This document shows positions 30,201-34,738 of a DNA stretch of 64,000 nt, piece by piece. Source of the DNA: Nilaparvata lugens (Eukaryota; Arthropoda; Insecta; Hemiptera; Delphacidae); NCBI RefSeq assembly GCF_014356525.2, contig NC_052516.1:27601796-27665795 (forward strand). Reading direction: 5' to 3'. Numbering within the stretch: position 1 is the first letter of the stretch; each line of letters begins with the position of its first letter. The translations under genes and the position numbers were made by a program. Below the pieces are notes generated by a model. It was not told the DNA's origin. It was given only the letters and a program-made list of their open reading frames with translations, and did not search any database.

Positions 30201-32200
30201 TTCAACTCCTTTCCTGAATGTAAACAAAACTAAATACTGTAACCGTAATTGAATACTGTAACCTTTTTCTGGCAGAAATTCTCCACCCAGTTCCGGATAA
30301 TCAACGAGTTGGTGTTGGAACTGAACCGACTGGCAGACGACTTTCTGGCATGCGCAGACGCCGAATTTGAGCGCAAAATGGAGAGAGTTGTGCGCATCGA
30401 GCAGCACGGCTGTGATCACCTCGAGGCAGCTGAACACCTCAGCATGGAGGAGAGCTTCTGCTCCAGTCTGCTCTCGTTCCGAGCCAGGACCAGACTGCTT
30501 ACTCAGAGTTACCAGGTCGGCTACAATTCAATAATTAATTAATGAAAGGAGAAAGTGAATAAATGTTTAGTTGAGTTTATTCTTCGCATCATAAGAATGA
30601 CTACTGTCGAATCGGAATAAGAATGGTGCTGGCCTTGACTGCCTGCGGTGGACAGCTGGTGGAGTGTTGCCCCTTCCACCAGCCACAATTGTCAATCATT
30701 TTCTCTACTATACGTGCTGGACGTTGCACCTTCCCTCCTCCCTTCCTCATATTCATTCCCTCTCTCTCGCACACACATGTGAAGAAGAAGAAGAAGAAGG
30801 GGAAGAGGGAGATAGAGAAAGAAGAAGAAGATGAAGAAGAGGAGCGAGAAGAAGAAGAAGGAGAGGAAGAAGAAGGGGAAGAGGAGAAGGAGGGAAAGAA
30901 TAAGAAGAAGAGGAAGGAGAAGAAGAAGAGGAAGGAGAAGAGGAAGAAGAAGAAGAGGAGAAGAAGAAGGACGGAAAGGAGAAGAAGAAGGAGAAGAGTG
31001 TTCCACCCTTCCACTAACCTTTGTACCGCCCATTCGCCACATAAGTGGGGGACTGCGCTCCTTCGCTGCAGTCAAGGCGCCAGCACCATTCTTATTCCGA
31101 TTCGAGATTAGTTGAAATGAAGTTGTCAACATTACAAAGCAATTGACAAGTCAGTAAATGATGAATTGAATGAATGGAGAAAGTAAATAAATGTTTATTG
31201 GGTTAGTTTATTCTTTGTGTCTGGTTAAGTGAAAGTGATACTTGCAACGAATTCTAATGGTACTTATTCATAATCCCTCAGCTGGGCTGAGGTGGTTTAG
31301 TCCCATTAGAACTCATGGAAAGAATATTGTTACTGAACCGGATATTGACTCTGATGCTGGCATGTGGCAACACTGCTTTCAAACCATTACTTGCAATTAT
31401 TGTAGGTAATTTTTTTTAATAGAAATGTTCAGTGCCTCAATAGTCAAAAATGCTCCCAAATTTCATAAACCTGGATTGGAATTAGTAATAATACTGTAGT
31501 CACACCATACTATTAGGTATACCATAACTATAGCATATTGACGAAGTAAAATTCAAATATTCATTTTTCCAGATAATAATACTCTGTGGTAGAACTGGTA
31601 ATGTATGTAGTTTGGTGTTCATAATTATTCAGTAATTTTGTTTATAGACTACAGTAATTTTCAATGAAAATTCGGAAAAGATATAGAGAAGGCTGTTCGT
31701 TTATCATTGATAAAAAAAAAACATTATTGTAGTTGGTTTATAAGTATACTATTAGGGCCAAGTCACACAGAGTGTTTGTTTTCTCAGGTGTTTTCAGATG
31801 AGTTGATGGGGCAGGAAGCTCTCCGATTGTCTGATTGGGGTTGTTCTTGCCTTGCCGACTCGTCTGAAAACGCCTGTAAAATGCTTCATGTGGCTTGGCC
31901 CCTAAAGTATTTTTTCATTAATGATTTCAAGTATATAACTTGACCAGCTTTGTATCCAGGTTCAAATTCTTCAAAACCCATTAATTTCATCTCTAAATCG
32001 TTTTTGTTTTTCAGGATGTACTGAAGAAGCTTCTTCTCGATCTCTCCTCACACGCCGAGCTCAATCTGCAGTTCCTCAGCTCTCGCTTGGACTTCAACGA
32101 GTTCTACAAGCGATCCGACGCGCGTCTGAGCGAGTCGATGAAATTCCGCCGATGCAGCGATTACGTCACGTTCGCGCGCACACCGCTGGCAGTAGAATGA
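3047..32200 (+). CDS. GCP3: Gamma-tubulin complex component 3 (GCP3/Grip91), 11 exons, N-terminus outside the window
   Basis: GCP3 with GCP2 and gamma-tubulin forms the gamma-tubulin small complex, which templates microtubules at centrosomes and spindles. The spliced exons (3047-3377, 4716-5023, 17167-17326, 18658-18874, 21340-21503, 24021-24195, 25188-25413, 26910-27055, 27810-28030, 30276-30515, 32015-32200) encode about 790 residues in the order known for animal GCP3. Recognisable stretches include LLVWAQEPLHTLQ, WMADGELLDPHNEFFV, MLLGQGDFYR, TNAQFEDPDIL, FNFLWRLKR, EYYIMFEVLE and RLDFNEFYK. The N-terminal GCP domain spans exons 2-5 and the gamma-tubulin-binding C-terminal domain spans exons 6-11. 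Vertebrate GCP3 is about 907 residues, so roughly 100 N-terminal residues are missing and should be encoded upstream. Ten exons join in phase; exon 8 carries one surplus base. TGA 32198-32200 lies at the expected C-terminus, but the frame stays open beyond it. Confidence 0.93.
3415..3490 (+). repeat. Dispersed SINE-like repeat
   Basis: The core (gatgatgcccacatgag...taggcttgtgcgtgggtaatgag) recurs at 27256-27325 on the plus strand and at 58200-58310 on the minus strand. The 58.2-kb copy has a pol-III B-box-like sequence (TTCGAACC, read on the minus strand), so a tRNA-derived SINE is possible but unproven. Confidence 0.5.
4088..4237. mobile_element. Small MITE in GCP3 intron 1
   Basis: AAGGGCTACTTTCTCCAAA at 4091 is matched by the inverted TTTGGAGAAAGTGACCCT at about 4214-4231, with an AT-rich interior. 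No coding content. The rest of this intron (3490-4088 and 4237-4715) is AT-rich and shows nothing recognisable. Confidence 0.5.
4716..5023 (+). CDS. GCP3: GCP3 exon 2
   Basis: The acceptor ttcgcag|GT completes the Gly codon from exon 1; the donor is GAG|gtcagt, phase 0. It encodes the start of the GCP N-terminal domain: ETVLIQELILCFQGIEGK, HLMELGYLHNRV and NQLTEYYRSVANLHSE. The middle has a Gly-rich insert (CRGGHGGQQGGT) encoded by runs of G. Its 3' half is duplicated at 12157-12323. Confidence 0.92.
4857..5841 (+). repeat. ~985-bp direct repeat, copy 1 (exon 2 3' half plus intron)
   Basis: This segment is nearly identical to 12157-13140, 7.3 kb downstream. It begins inside GCP3 exon 2 (tgcggcatctc) and ends in the intron (cacgttttcg). 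The differences I see are single-base changes in homopolymer runs. The two copies bracket a truncated minus-strand LINE. Confidence 0.9.
5835..5872. other. Hairpin at the LINE/direct-repeat junction
   Basis: TTTTCGCATAGGCA and TGCCTGTGTGCGAAAA can pair around a four-base loop, with a two-base bulge. The hairpin straddles the boundary between repeat copy 1 and the LINE block. It could be the LINE 3' terminal stem-loop or a chance palindrome. Confidence 0.35.
6247..6296. repeat. (CA)n microsatellite
   Basis: About 24 CA units lie in the 3' tail of the LINE block. Confidence 0.97.
6410..9379 (-). pseudogene. LINE ORF2: AP endonuclease plus reverse transcriptase, broken
   Basis: Five minus-strand frames read in order. 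9379-8813 carries endonuclease motifs LNIRSFNKN, ETWLGDD and GDINANI. 8865-8218 carries SCIDHIFV and TDVTDHFSI. 8024-7590 and 7599-7348 carry fingers/palm motifs GYDCISSDTLK, NFRPISLLSIFSKILEKI, YGFRKSKNISDALF, FLDLAKAFDSVDR and GVIQGSTLGPLLF. 7324-6410 carries the catalytic FADD box (IYLFADDAAVLV) and KYLGVILDNRLNW. The protein would nick target DNA and copy the LINE RNA there. Several frameshifts separate the segments, so it is inactive as written. Confidence 0.88.
9380..11323. other. AT-rich non-coding stretch between LINE ORF2 and ORF1
   Basis: No coding frame is recognised. The only structure I see is a two-copy repeat near its 3' end (10642-10860). Intact LINEs rarely have ~1.9 kb between ORFs, so this may contain another insertion. 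Confidence 0.5.
10642..10860 (+). repeat. Two-copy tandem repeat, ~127-bp period
   Basis: The block tgtaaattggcttttaca...gtgactaataagttatta occurs at 10642-10738 and again at 10769-10860 with a few indels. Confidence 0.8.
11324..12156 (-). pseudogene. LINE ORF1 protein, 5'-truncated
   Basis: Read from 12156 down, the protein has a long coiled coil (LNKRLDQRLAGFENK through KISKLEQYSRK), then a nucleic-acid-binding region of the LINE ORF1 type (SVEICGIPY, ISIAHRLPGPKKAIIVKF, RADWLAAAKQKRG, VFVNEHLTQHNKTLLSHAR). The first four codons of the open frame (MRCR) actually come from the antisense of GCP3 exon 2, so the true ORF1 start is missing. The stop is at 11324-11326. Confidence 0.85.
12157..12323 (+). 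pseudogene. Partial duplicate of GCP3 exon 2
   Basis: It repeats the 3' half of exon 2 including the donor GAG|gtcagt, but has no acceptor of its own. It also has five Gs where exon 2 has six (near 12237), which shifts the frame, so it cannot act as a normal alternative exon. Inclusion would need a new acceptor in the LINE. Confidence 0.88.
12157..13140 (+). repeat. ~985-bp direct repeat, copy 2
   Basis: Copy of 4857-5841. It begins abruptly at the truncated LINE end and continues into what looks like the original GCP3 intron 2 after 13140. Confidence 0.9.
13271..14377 (+). repeat. 1.1-kb tandem duplication, unit 1
   Basis: This AT-rich unit (ttttttcttatgcactttcaatatt... to ...gattattgaataaacag) is followed directly by a near-identical unit. 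Both begin and end at aaaca(g)ttttttt. No gene is recognised; a 66-codon open stretch in each unit looks incidental. Confidence 0.92.
14378..15489 (+). repeat. 1.1-kb tandem duplication, unit 2
   Basis: Repeat of 13271-14377 with an offset of about 1107 bp; the difference I noticed is in a T-run. The opening segment (tatcctgaaaaaggacgaagga) also resembles the dispersed repeat at 62315. Confidence 0.92.
15490..16854. other. GCP3 intron 2 remainder, repeats only
   Basis: It holds a truncated CTATAGTGAG-family MITE (about 15885-15990) and three copies of a 16-bp unit (gatgtcttgagtcaca, 16165-16215). There is also a possible weak TIR pair (gggcccgctctgggcc at 16377 and gttcccagaccgtgccc at 17093) that would place 16372-17112 in one larger element. 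No coding exon is seen. Confidence 0.5.
16855..17071. mobile_element. Compact CTATAGTGAG-family MITE
   Basis: Both ends read TATAGTGAGGTCCACGTTATAATG or close to it in inverted orientation, with subterminal boxes (gatagcgctatc-like) and a 217-bp total length. This is the clearest complete copy of the family and was used to interpret 402-2127 and 21969-23109. Confidence 0.8.
17167..17326 (+). CDS. GCP3: GCP3 exon 3
   Basis: The acceptor is ttttttgcag|TTG (phase 0) and the donor is ACAG|gtcagt (phase 1). It encodes LQQATYLNEDSP through SLCRLLVWAQEPLHTLQCL. A hairpin MITE begins 7 bp after the splice junction. Confidence 0.92.
17334..17515. mobile_element. Hairpin MITE touching the exon 3 donor
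   Basis: Arms of about 74 bp (cactacctccgtaaacagag... and its inverse ending ggaggtagtg) enclose a ~35-bp loop. It starts 7 bp downstream of the junction, and its right end is followed by gtaagtgg, which resembles a second 5' splice site. Confidence 0.85.
17516..18657. other. GCP3 intron 3 remainder
   Basis: AT-rich, with LINE-tail-like sequence near 17567-17610 and at 18588-18612 (aataaatttgatttgatttg). A GC-richer block at 17885-18030 contains short inverted pieces (cttgccaag); its minus strand is open for 102 codons (17780-18088) but matches nothing I recognise. Confidence 0.4.
18658..18874 (+). CDS. GCP3: GCP3 exon 4
   Basis: The acceptor gactgcag|GT completes Gly; the donor is TTTCG|gtatgc (phase 2). 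It encodes GAVISCTQPFLDHGDPFRRD, WMADGELLDPHNEFFV and KDRWHNKFR, the strongly conserved WxxDGELxDPxxEFF motif of GCP N-terminal domains. Confidence 0.94.
19211..20188 (-). mobile_element. Mariner (DD34D) element, internally deleted
   Basis: The terminal inverted repeats share GGGCAAATCAAATATAAACG at 19216 and about 20160-20182. The decayed transposase between them reads on the minus strand. At about 0.98 kb it is shorter than the usual 1.3 kb, because the middle of the DNA-binding domain is missing. It lies in GCP3 intron 4. Confidence 0.88.
19290..20032 (-). pseudogene. Mariner transposase, broken
   Basis: It starts at 20032 with MSEQQVHPSTAQRIIIKFL, then jumps over most of the two helix-turn-helix motifs. 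After a frame change it carries IVTCDETWVHHY (first Asp). Further damage near 19700 precedes VILVHDNARPHTA (second Asp) and YSPDLSPCDFHLF (third Asp), 34 residues apart (DD34D). The C-terminus is FKAGDYVEK. The deletion, frameshift and stop make it inactive. Confidence 0.87.
20189..20485. other. Non-coding spacer in intron 4
   Basis: AT-rich; a LINE-tail-like string (gtgaaataaagattttgattttga) occurs near 20228. Nothing else is recognised. Confidence 0.4.
20486..21121. mobile_element. Large foldback element, ~300-bp arms
   Basis: The left half (aagctgtgcaaagactaaaaataaac...) and the right half (...gtttatttttagcctttgcacagcctta) are inverted copies with moderate divergence, around a centre rich in the motif ttatttttggtt. 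No transposase is present. A transcript through it would form a long hairpin. Confidence 0.85.
21340..21503 (+). CDS. GCP3: GCP3 exon 5
   Basis: The acceptor gatttcag|A completes Arg; the donor is AAAG|gtaaga (phase 1). It encodes LREELVPSVMSRRQAELVL, LNTGKCTHFLNDIC and the linker before the C-terminal domain. Confidence 0.92.
21516..21862. mobile_element. MITE 12 bp after the exon 5 donor, with internal tandem repeat
   Basis: Arms of about 80 bp (gctagtaccatagagaaacaatagc... and its inverse) are almost perfect. Between them lie two ~55-bp tandem copies of caatatgagagactaccagc...cgtggact (about 21665-21775). Confidence 0.87.
22318..22974 (-). mobile_element. piggyBac-like remnant with TTAA target duplication
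   Basis: TTAA flanks both ends (22314-22317 and 22975-22978). The termini read CCCTACAGATACACAC and, inverted, CCCTAAAGAGACACAC, the CCC.. ends typical of piggyBac. It is nested in the CTATAGTGAG-family element. Confidence 0.82.
22451..22860 (-). pseudogene. piggyBac transposase C-terminal fragment
   Basis: Two overlapping minus-strand frames carry RMWYGMMDQIGINAMILYNL, matching the conserved helix before the piggyBac C-terminus, and RREFLMKLSFAMIKPFV, matching the following RRxFxxxLxxxLxxP segment. The catalytic aspartates are absent and at least one frameshift is present. Confidence 0.75.
23110..24020. other. GCP3 intron 5 remainder with a MITE
   Basis: A ~310-bp MITE (23501-23812) has inverted ends (ggggtattcacaatgttg and caacattgtgaatactcc). 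It is bracketed by two diverged copies of an ~85-bp intronic sequence (aatggaaagttta(g/a)ccactcatcatgtcaag at about 23415 and 23920). Nothing coding is seen. Confidence 0.65.
24021..24195 (+). CDS. GCP3: GCP3 exon 6
   Basis: The acceptor tttgaccag|GT completes Gly; the donor is TATAG|gtaacg (phase 2). It encodes GAFLETSKMVLDVLVNKY and MLLGQGDFYR, the hallmark start of the GCP C-terminal gamma-tubulin-binding domain. Confidence 0.94.
24590..24804. mobile_element. Near-perfect inverted repeat with hammerhead-ribozyme-like core
   Basis: Two ~100-bp arms are inverted copies with no mismatch that I can see, around a short centre (cactctgaattg). On the plus strand the right arm carries CTGATGA (24715-24721), a GACC/GGTC stem, GAAAC (24738-24742), and a GTC triplet (24747-24749) followed by ACT, which can pair with AGT before the core. 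The left arm has the same core on the minus strand. Penelope-like elements and related repeats are known to carry such minimal hammerheads; that assignment is inference. Confidence 0.6.
24830..25187. other. End of GCP3 intron 6
   Basis: It holds a truncated CTATAGTGAG-family end (about 24885-24930) and a minus-strand copy (24945-25050) of a sequence also found just after exon 2 (5054-5110; acaagaaatcactgaccggg). A short (GTAG)n run follows at about 25123-25144, and a GCTTCGCTCG motif at 25151. Confidence 0.6.
25188..25413 (+). CDS. GCP3: GCP3 exon 7
   Basis: The acceptor aatttgcag|G completes Arg; the donor is GATACG|gtactt (phase 0). It encodes YFLELVHPELKKSA, AMRQTNAQFEDPDIL, GEDGWDIFNMSY and PLDT, all aligned with the animal GCP3 C-terminal domain. 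Confidence 0.94.
25414..26243. other. GCP3 intron 7, first part
   Basis: AT-rich, with a short gaat run at about 25530. No coding or TIR structure is evident apart from the motif gcatgtttcgactcatagccattttcagg (about 26057-26085), discussed among the rejected ribozyme candidates. Confidence 0.4.
26244..26400. mobile_element. MITE, CCGTTTGCACAGT family
   Basis: ccttaagaaccgtttgcacagt and its inverse gactgtgcaaacggcccttagg bound about 157 bp. It directly abuts the next MITE. Confidence 0.75.
26398..26625. mobile_element. MITE with ~75-bp arms
   Basis: Left arm ttaggctcgccgcaaagtag... through gttttgtaaaccattgcta; right arm is the inverse, ending ctttgcggtggaccttaa. The centre is ~80 bp and AT-rich. 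Confidence 0.85.
26910..27055 (+). CDS. GCP3: GCP3 exon 8, with one extra base
   Basis: The acceptor ttttttcag|ATA is in phase 0 after exon 7. It encodes IFCTSEQTYSQMFNFLWRLK, matching the conserved FNFLWRxKR motif, then WKKQ... The run of six A at 27000-27005 is one base too long: as written the frame ends at the donor TAA, whereas with five A the exon has 145 nt and joins exon 9 in phase 1 (FS then DMITATV). The donor is AGTG|gtaaga. Either an assembly or homopolymer error or a real inactivating frameshift. Confidence 0.88.
27256..27325 (+). repeat. SINE-like repeat, second copy
   Basis: Matches 3415-3490 (gatgcccatataagctcttaggcttgtgcgtgggtaatgag). Confidence 0.5.
27570..27763. mobile_element. 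MITE upstream of exon 9
   Basis: Arms ggctggtcacacaccgattagtc... and the inverse ending gactaatcggtgtgtgaccagcc extend to about 65 bp. Its right end is about 47 bp from the exon 9 acceptor. Its first bases resemble the MITE at 61642. Confidence 0.85.
27810..28030 (+). CDS. GCP3: GCP3 exon 9
   Basis: The acceptor cttgttgcag|AC completes Asp; the donor is AATCAG|gttagt (phase 0). It encodes EMVHYLHQVEYYIMFEVLE, CAWSAF and VITAHQTYLAKI, closely matching the EMVHFIHQMQYYITFEVLE block of vertebrate GCP3. Confidence 0.94.
28056..28576 (-). mobile_element. Mariner-like MITE with transposase C-terminal remnant
   Basis: TIRs of about 100 bp (CCGGGTAATTCAAAAAGGAC... with TA at each end) bound 520 bp. 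On the minus strand, 28316-28167 encodes RVWEEIDYRWDVCRITNGSH then IEHL, the same C-terminal motif as the transposase at 718-1775, so it is a deletion derivative of a related autonomous element. Confidence 0.85.
28621..28866 (-). mobile_element. Truncated second copy of the same MITE
   Basis: Resembles the first ~265 bp of 28056-28576 (gaaaattcatat...acaaggtacagagctggtttt...caggtgtaacttgctca) but lacks recognisable TIR ends. Confidence 0.75.
28867..29284. other. Unassigned part of GCP3 intron 9
   Basis: No ORF, repeat or TIR structure recognised. Confidence 0.4.
29285..29930. repeat. Dispersed repeat interrupted by a MITE
   Basis: The left part (atcggggaccgagcttcgctctgg...) and right part (...gagccgttttcgagatccgg..., then repeated aaacatctaaacatcc units at 29858-29905 and ctcgtttaatattatagg) look like the two ends of one repeat. 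An inverted-repeat MITE (29434-29575, ends GGCCCAGTTGCAC / GTTGCAACCGGC) sits inside. No coding content. Confidence 0.55.
29434..29575. mobile_element. MITE, ..TTGCAACCGGGC family
   Basis: Inverted ends of ~45 bp (cccagttgcacaaaagctgg and its inverse). A related copy is at 60965-61103. Confidence 0.75.
30070..30185 (-). repeat. LINE-tail-like repeat
   Basis: Reverse-complement match to 22090-22190 (cctgttgtg..tttcctcatgt..gtacac..gtgataaataaataaat). This resembles the 3' end of a LINE, with an AATAAA-rich terminus. Confidence 0.5.
30276..30515 (+). CDS. GCP3: GCP3 exon 10
   Basis: The acceptor ttctggcag|AAA is in phase 0; the donor is TACCAG|gtcggc (phase 0). It encodes FRIINELVLELNRLADDFL, EFERKMERVVRIEQ and SFRARTRLLTQSYQ, the variable helical segment near the end of the C-terminal domain. 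Confidence 0.92.
30606..31105. mobile_element. TIR element filled by a purine tract
   Basis: TCGAATCGGAATAAGAATGG at 30606 is exactly inverted at the right end (31086-31105), giving TIRs of ~36 bp. Between about 30779 and 31000 the plus strand is almost purely A/G (gaa, gga, aag units). Both strands are open across this tract only because of its composition; I do not regard these as genes. Confidence 0.82.
31200..31751. other. Unassigned part of GCP3 intron 10
   Basis: AT-rich, with no recognised feature. Confidence 0.4.
31752..31905. mobile_element. MITE, GGGCCAAGTCACAC family
   Basis: tagggccaagtcacacagag... and ...catgtggcttggcccctaa are inverted ends with a further matching stretch (gttttcagatgagt / actcgtctgaaaac). 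About 154 bp. Confidence 0.75.
32015..32200 (+). CDS. GCP3: GCP3 terminal coding exon
   Basis: The acceptor tttttcag|GAT is in phase 0. It encodes DVLKKLLLDLSSHAELNLQF and SSRLDFNEFYKR, then a ~25-residue tail ending LAVE and TGA (32198-32200). The SxRLDFNEFYK motif is the conserved GCP3 C-terminus, so this stop is at the normal position. The base after TGA is C, a context known in Drosophila and other eukaryotes to favour readthrough. There is no in-frame stop for the next 845 codons. Confidence 0.93.
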   Translation, partial: DVLKKLLLDLSSHAELNLQFLSSRLDFNEFYKRSDARLSESMKFRRCSDYVTFARTPLAVE

Positions 32201-34738
32201 CCACTGCCATCTGTCGGCCAGTCGGCGAACTATCTCGAGCCGGATTCTAGCGGGAAGTTTGAATTTGGCGCATCACAATCCCCTCCTCCAATGACCGGCT
32301 TGCAAGCGGATTCTTCCAACGGTGACAATAGTAATAATAATAGATATGAAATCAACACACTAATGCCTGATTTAATTTATTCTAGTTATAAGGTAGACTG
32401 TGCCTATCAGGGTAAGAGTTTAGATTTTGAAAATAGTAGGAAATTTGTGAACCCAGTACTAGATAACGTTAACTCCAATCAGAACTTCAATAATTCTGAA
32501 AATGCTAGGGATAAGTCTCAAAATTTACTATCACAACCTAAAAATACACATAGTATAGATGAAAATCGAATGCTAAATTCTACAGATAATTGTGAAGAGG
32601 TTAGAAATAATGTATTGTGTGACCTTGAAAATGATAATTCTGAAAACCATTTGTTTAATCCAACTATTAACAAAGATAAAAATTCAAAACTTAAACGTTC
32701 AGATACTTACATCAAGGACAGACCATCCATGTTAATAAATCCAAACAACAATGATAGAAGTAGACATAAAACCGTGTTTAACCCTGTGAATGGTAAAAGT
32801 AGGGAACTAGTTAATTCAAATACTTACGATGCAGACCCAATGATATCTAGTTTTGAGTATGGGGGTAAAGATATGAACCAGGGAGATATTATGCTGGGAA
32901 GTATTTATGAGTTTAACTTGGAAGCTAACCAGTCTGAGACAGATTGTATGTTTGATAGAAATGATTTCGTTGAATCTGATTTCATCATTGATGATTCTGA
33001 TGATGATGTGAATTTTTGTGATGATGTGTCATCAGGGTTTGTTAAGGGAGAGGATAGGAACCTTAATGCAGGAGGATGTAGTAACAATGATGTGTCGGAG
33101 TGTGTGGAGAACTCTTTGTACAGTTATGGTGGGTCAGTTAAGATTGATAGTGAGAACAATAATATGCACGATGGTTATGACAATCTACAGAACTTGGGAG
33201 GGAAACGCAGTGAAGATGGACCCTATGCCAATATCACATCAAATATTTCGCAGAACATCCCATTGAGTAAAGTGAAATCGTTGATCAATGAATTAGACAC
33301 AGAGAGCGATCTGCTGTTGAGTGAGGAGATCTATGAGACAATCTACTACTACAATAAGAATAAAAGTAGCAGTAATGAATGTTTGAAAGAGGAGGAGGAG
33401 GAGGATGAGGAGGAAGATGAAATTTTGATAGTAGAACAGGAAGTGGAAGAGGGGGAAGATGAGTATAGAATAGGTGGTGGGGAGGAAAGGAGTTCAACTT
33501 ATGTGGAACTGATGAACAGTACACAGGAAGAAACCGATAACATGTCTGTGGCGGAGAGTCTAGTGTGTGATGATGAAGTGGTCTTGGAGCAAGAGTGTGG
33601 AGGCCGAGTGAAGCAGAGGGAAATGTTAGAGCAAGAGTGTGGAGGCCGAGTGAAGCAGAGGGAAATGTTAGCTCTGCCAATAGGACATGATGTCATTGTA
33701 CAGTCTGATCAGAGTAGAATGGCTGGCAAAGTTGATGTAGAAAGACTGGATCTTGCTAGAAAACTTCATGGCGAGGGACTAGATCACAGTCAACTAGTTT
33801 ATCTTGCAAGAAAACTTGAGGGTGAGGGACTAGAAGGTAATAAACATGATATTGAGAGACTAGATGGTAGTAAACTTGAAGTTCTTGCAAGAAATCTTGA
33901 TGTTGATGGACTAGATTACAGAGAACTGGTTTATCTTGCAAGAAAGCTTGATATTGAGAGGTTGGATCTTGATGTTGAAGGATTAGATAGTAGTAAACTT
34001 GATGATATTACAAGAAAACTCGATGTTGAGGGATTAGATCACAGAAAACTAGTTTATCTTGCAGGAAAACTTGATTTGGAGGAACTAGATGGCAGTAAAC
34101 TGCATGATCTTGCAAGAAAACTTGAAGTCAAAAGGCTAGATGGTATAAGATTGGTTGATCTTGTTGATGTTGAGGGTTTAGATGGTAGCAGACTTGTTGA
34201 GACACTGGATGAAGGTAGACTACTTGACCTGGCTAGGCAAATCAATGTTGTGGGAGATGATCTGCCACATGTTTCACATGATGTTGCTCTGCCGGTGCCG
34301 TCACTGTTTGTAATTGACAGAACCGAAACAGTTGAAGAAGTTCCCTGTGTGAGGAATGTTGTCACAGTTGAAAAGATCTGTTTTCGTGAGCAGAAGCGTA
34401 GAAGCTCCCTGGAAACGGATGAGGATCTCTTGGGCAAAAGTTACAGTGACTCCATTTTGAACCGGAACGATGCACAGAACTCGAAAGGATTCAGGTTTAT
34501 GTGGTGGAAGAAAGACGGTGGTAAGGATAAGTTGACTCGTAGCAGTAAATCGGTGAACGAGGCCAGACCTATGAAAACGGTTCACAATAATTCGGTAGCC
34601 AGTAGTAAGGATTCCGTGTACGGTAGTACAGATCTGGCAGTTTTTGAGAATGATTTGGAGCCTAGTAAAAATGGCAGGCAGCGTCGTTACGATAAGCAGA
34701 AGAAGAACCATGGTCTGAGTCCATGTTGTGTTGGATAG
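32201..34738 (+). CDS. 845-codon open frame in frame with GCP3 (readthrough extension or separate gene)
   Basis: The frame is open from the GCP3 stop to TAG 34736-34738. The first in-frame ATG is 32291 (815 residues), but its -3 base is C, a weak start context. I recognise no family. Seen in order (numbered from ATG 32291): an Asn/Asp/Ser-rich region (1-365); an acidic stretch (about 366-395) rich in Glu; a 14-residue unit LEQECGGRVKQREM twice (about 431-459); and about seven imperfect 22-residue Leu-rich repeats (about 480-655) with consensus LARKLDVEGLDGSKLVYL, probably helical. The end is basic (RQRRYDKQKK) and terminates CCVG. No signal peptide or membrane segment is seen. Codon use is AT-rich, unlike the GC-richer GCP3 exons. 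The length in AT-rich DNA makes it almost certainly translated; whether as a GCP3 extension, an independent gene or a dicistronic ORF is open. Confidence 0.75.
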   Translation, partial: PLPSVGQSANYLEPDSSGKFEFGASQSPPPMTGLQADSSNGDNSNNNRYEINTLMPDLIYSSYKVDCAYQGKSLDFENSRKFVNPVLDNVNSNQNFNNSENARDKSQNLLSQPKNTHSIDENRMLNSTDNCEEVRNNVLCDLENDNSENHLFNPTINKDKNSKLKRSDTYIKDRPSMLINPNNNDRSRHKTVFNPVNGKSRELVNSNTYDADPMISSFEYGGKDMNQGDIMLGSIYEFNLEANQSETDCMFDRNDFVESDFIIDDSDDDVNFCDDVSSGFVKGEDRNLNAGGCSNNDVSECVENSLYSYGGSVKIDSENNNMHDGYDNLQNLGGKRSEDGPYANITSNISQNIPLSKVKSLINELDTESDLLLSEEIYETIYYYNKNKSSSNECLKEEEEEDEEEDEILIVEQEVEEGEDEYRIGGGEERSSTYVELMNSTQEETDNMSVAESLVCDDEVVLEQECGGRVKQREMLEQECGGRVKQREMLALPIGHDVIVQSDQSRMAGKVDVERLDLARKLHGEGLDHSQLVYLARKLEGEGLEGNKHDIERLDGSKLEVLARNLDVDGLDYRELVYLARKLDIERLDLDVEGLDSSKLDDITRKLDVEGLDHRKLVYLAGKLDLEELDGSKLHDLARKLEVKRLDGIRLVDLVDVEGLDGSRLVETLDEGRLLDLARQINVVGDDLPHVSHDVALPVPSLFVIDRTETVEEVPCVRNVVTVEKICFREQKRRSSLETDEDLLGKSYSDSILNRNDAQNSKGFRFMWWKKDGGKDKLTRSSKSVNEARPMKTVHNNSVASSKDSVYGSTDLAVFENDLEPSKNGRQRRYDKQKKNHGLSPCCVG
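33584..33669 (+). repeat. 42-bp exact coding tandem repeat
   Basis: Two adjacent copies of the segment encoding LEQECGGRVKQREM, identical as far as I can read. The unit length is a multiple of three, so the frame is kept. Confidence 0.92.

Noticed and set aside
30601..31132. Overlapping Lys/Glu-rich and Leu/Phe/Ser-rich ORFs on both strands
   Set aside because: They exist only because the purine tract lacks stop codons; the TIRs show it is a repeat element.
32198..32200. TGA read as selenocysteine
   Set aside because: It lies at the conserved C-terminus of a non-selenoprotein family, and no SECIS-like element was identified; leaky termination is simpler.
33285..34437. Minus-strand Ser/Pro/His-rich ORFs opposite the extension ORF
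   Set aside because: Antisense shadows of a frame-preserving repeat and an acidic tract; the plus frame is far longer.
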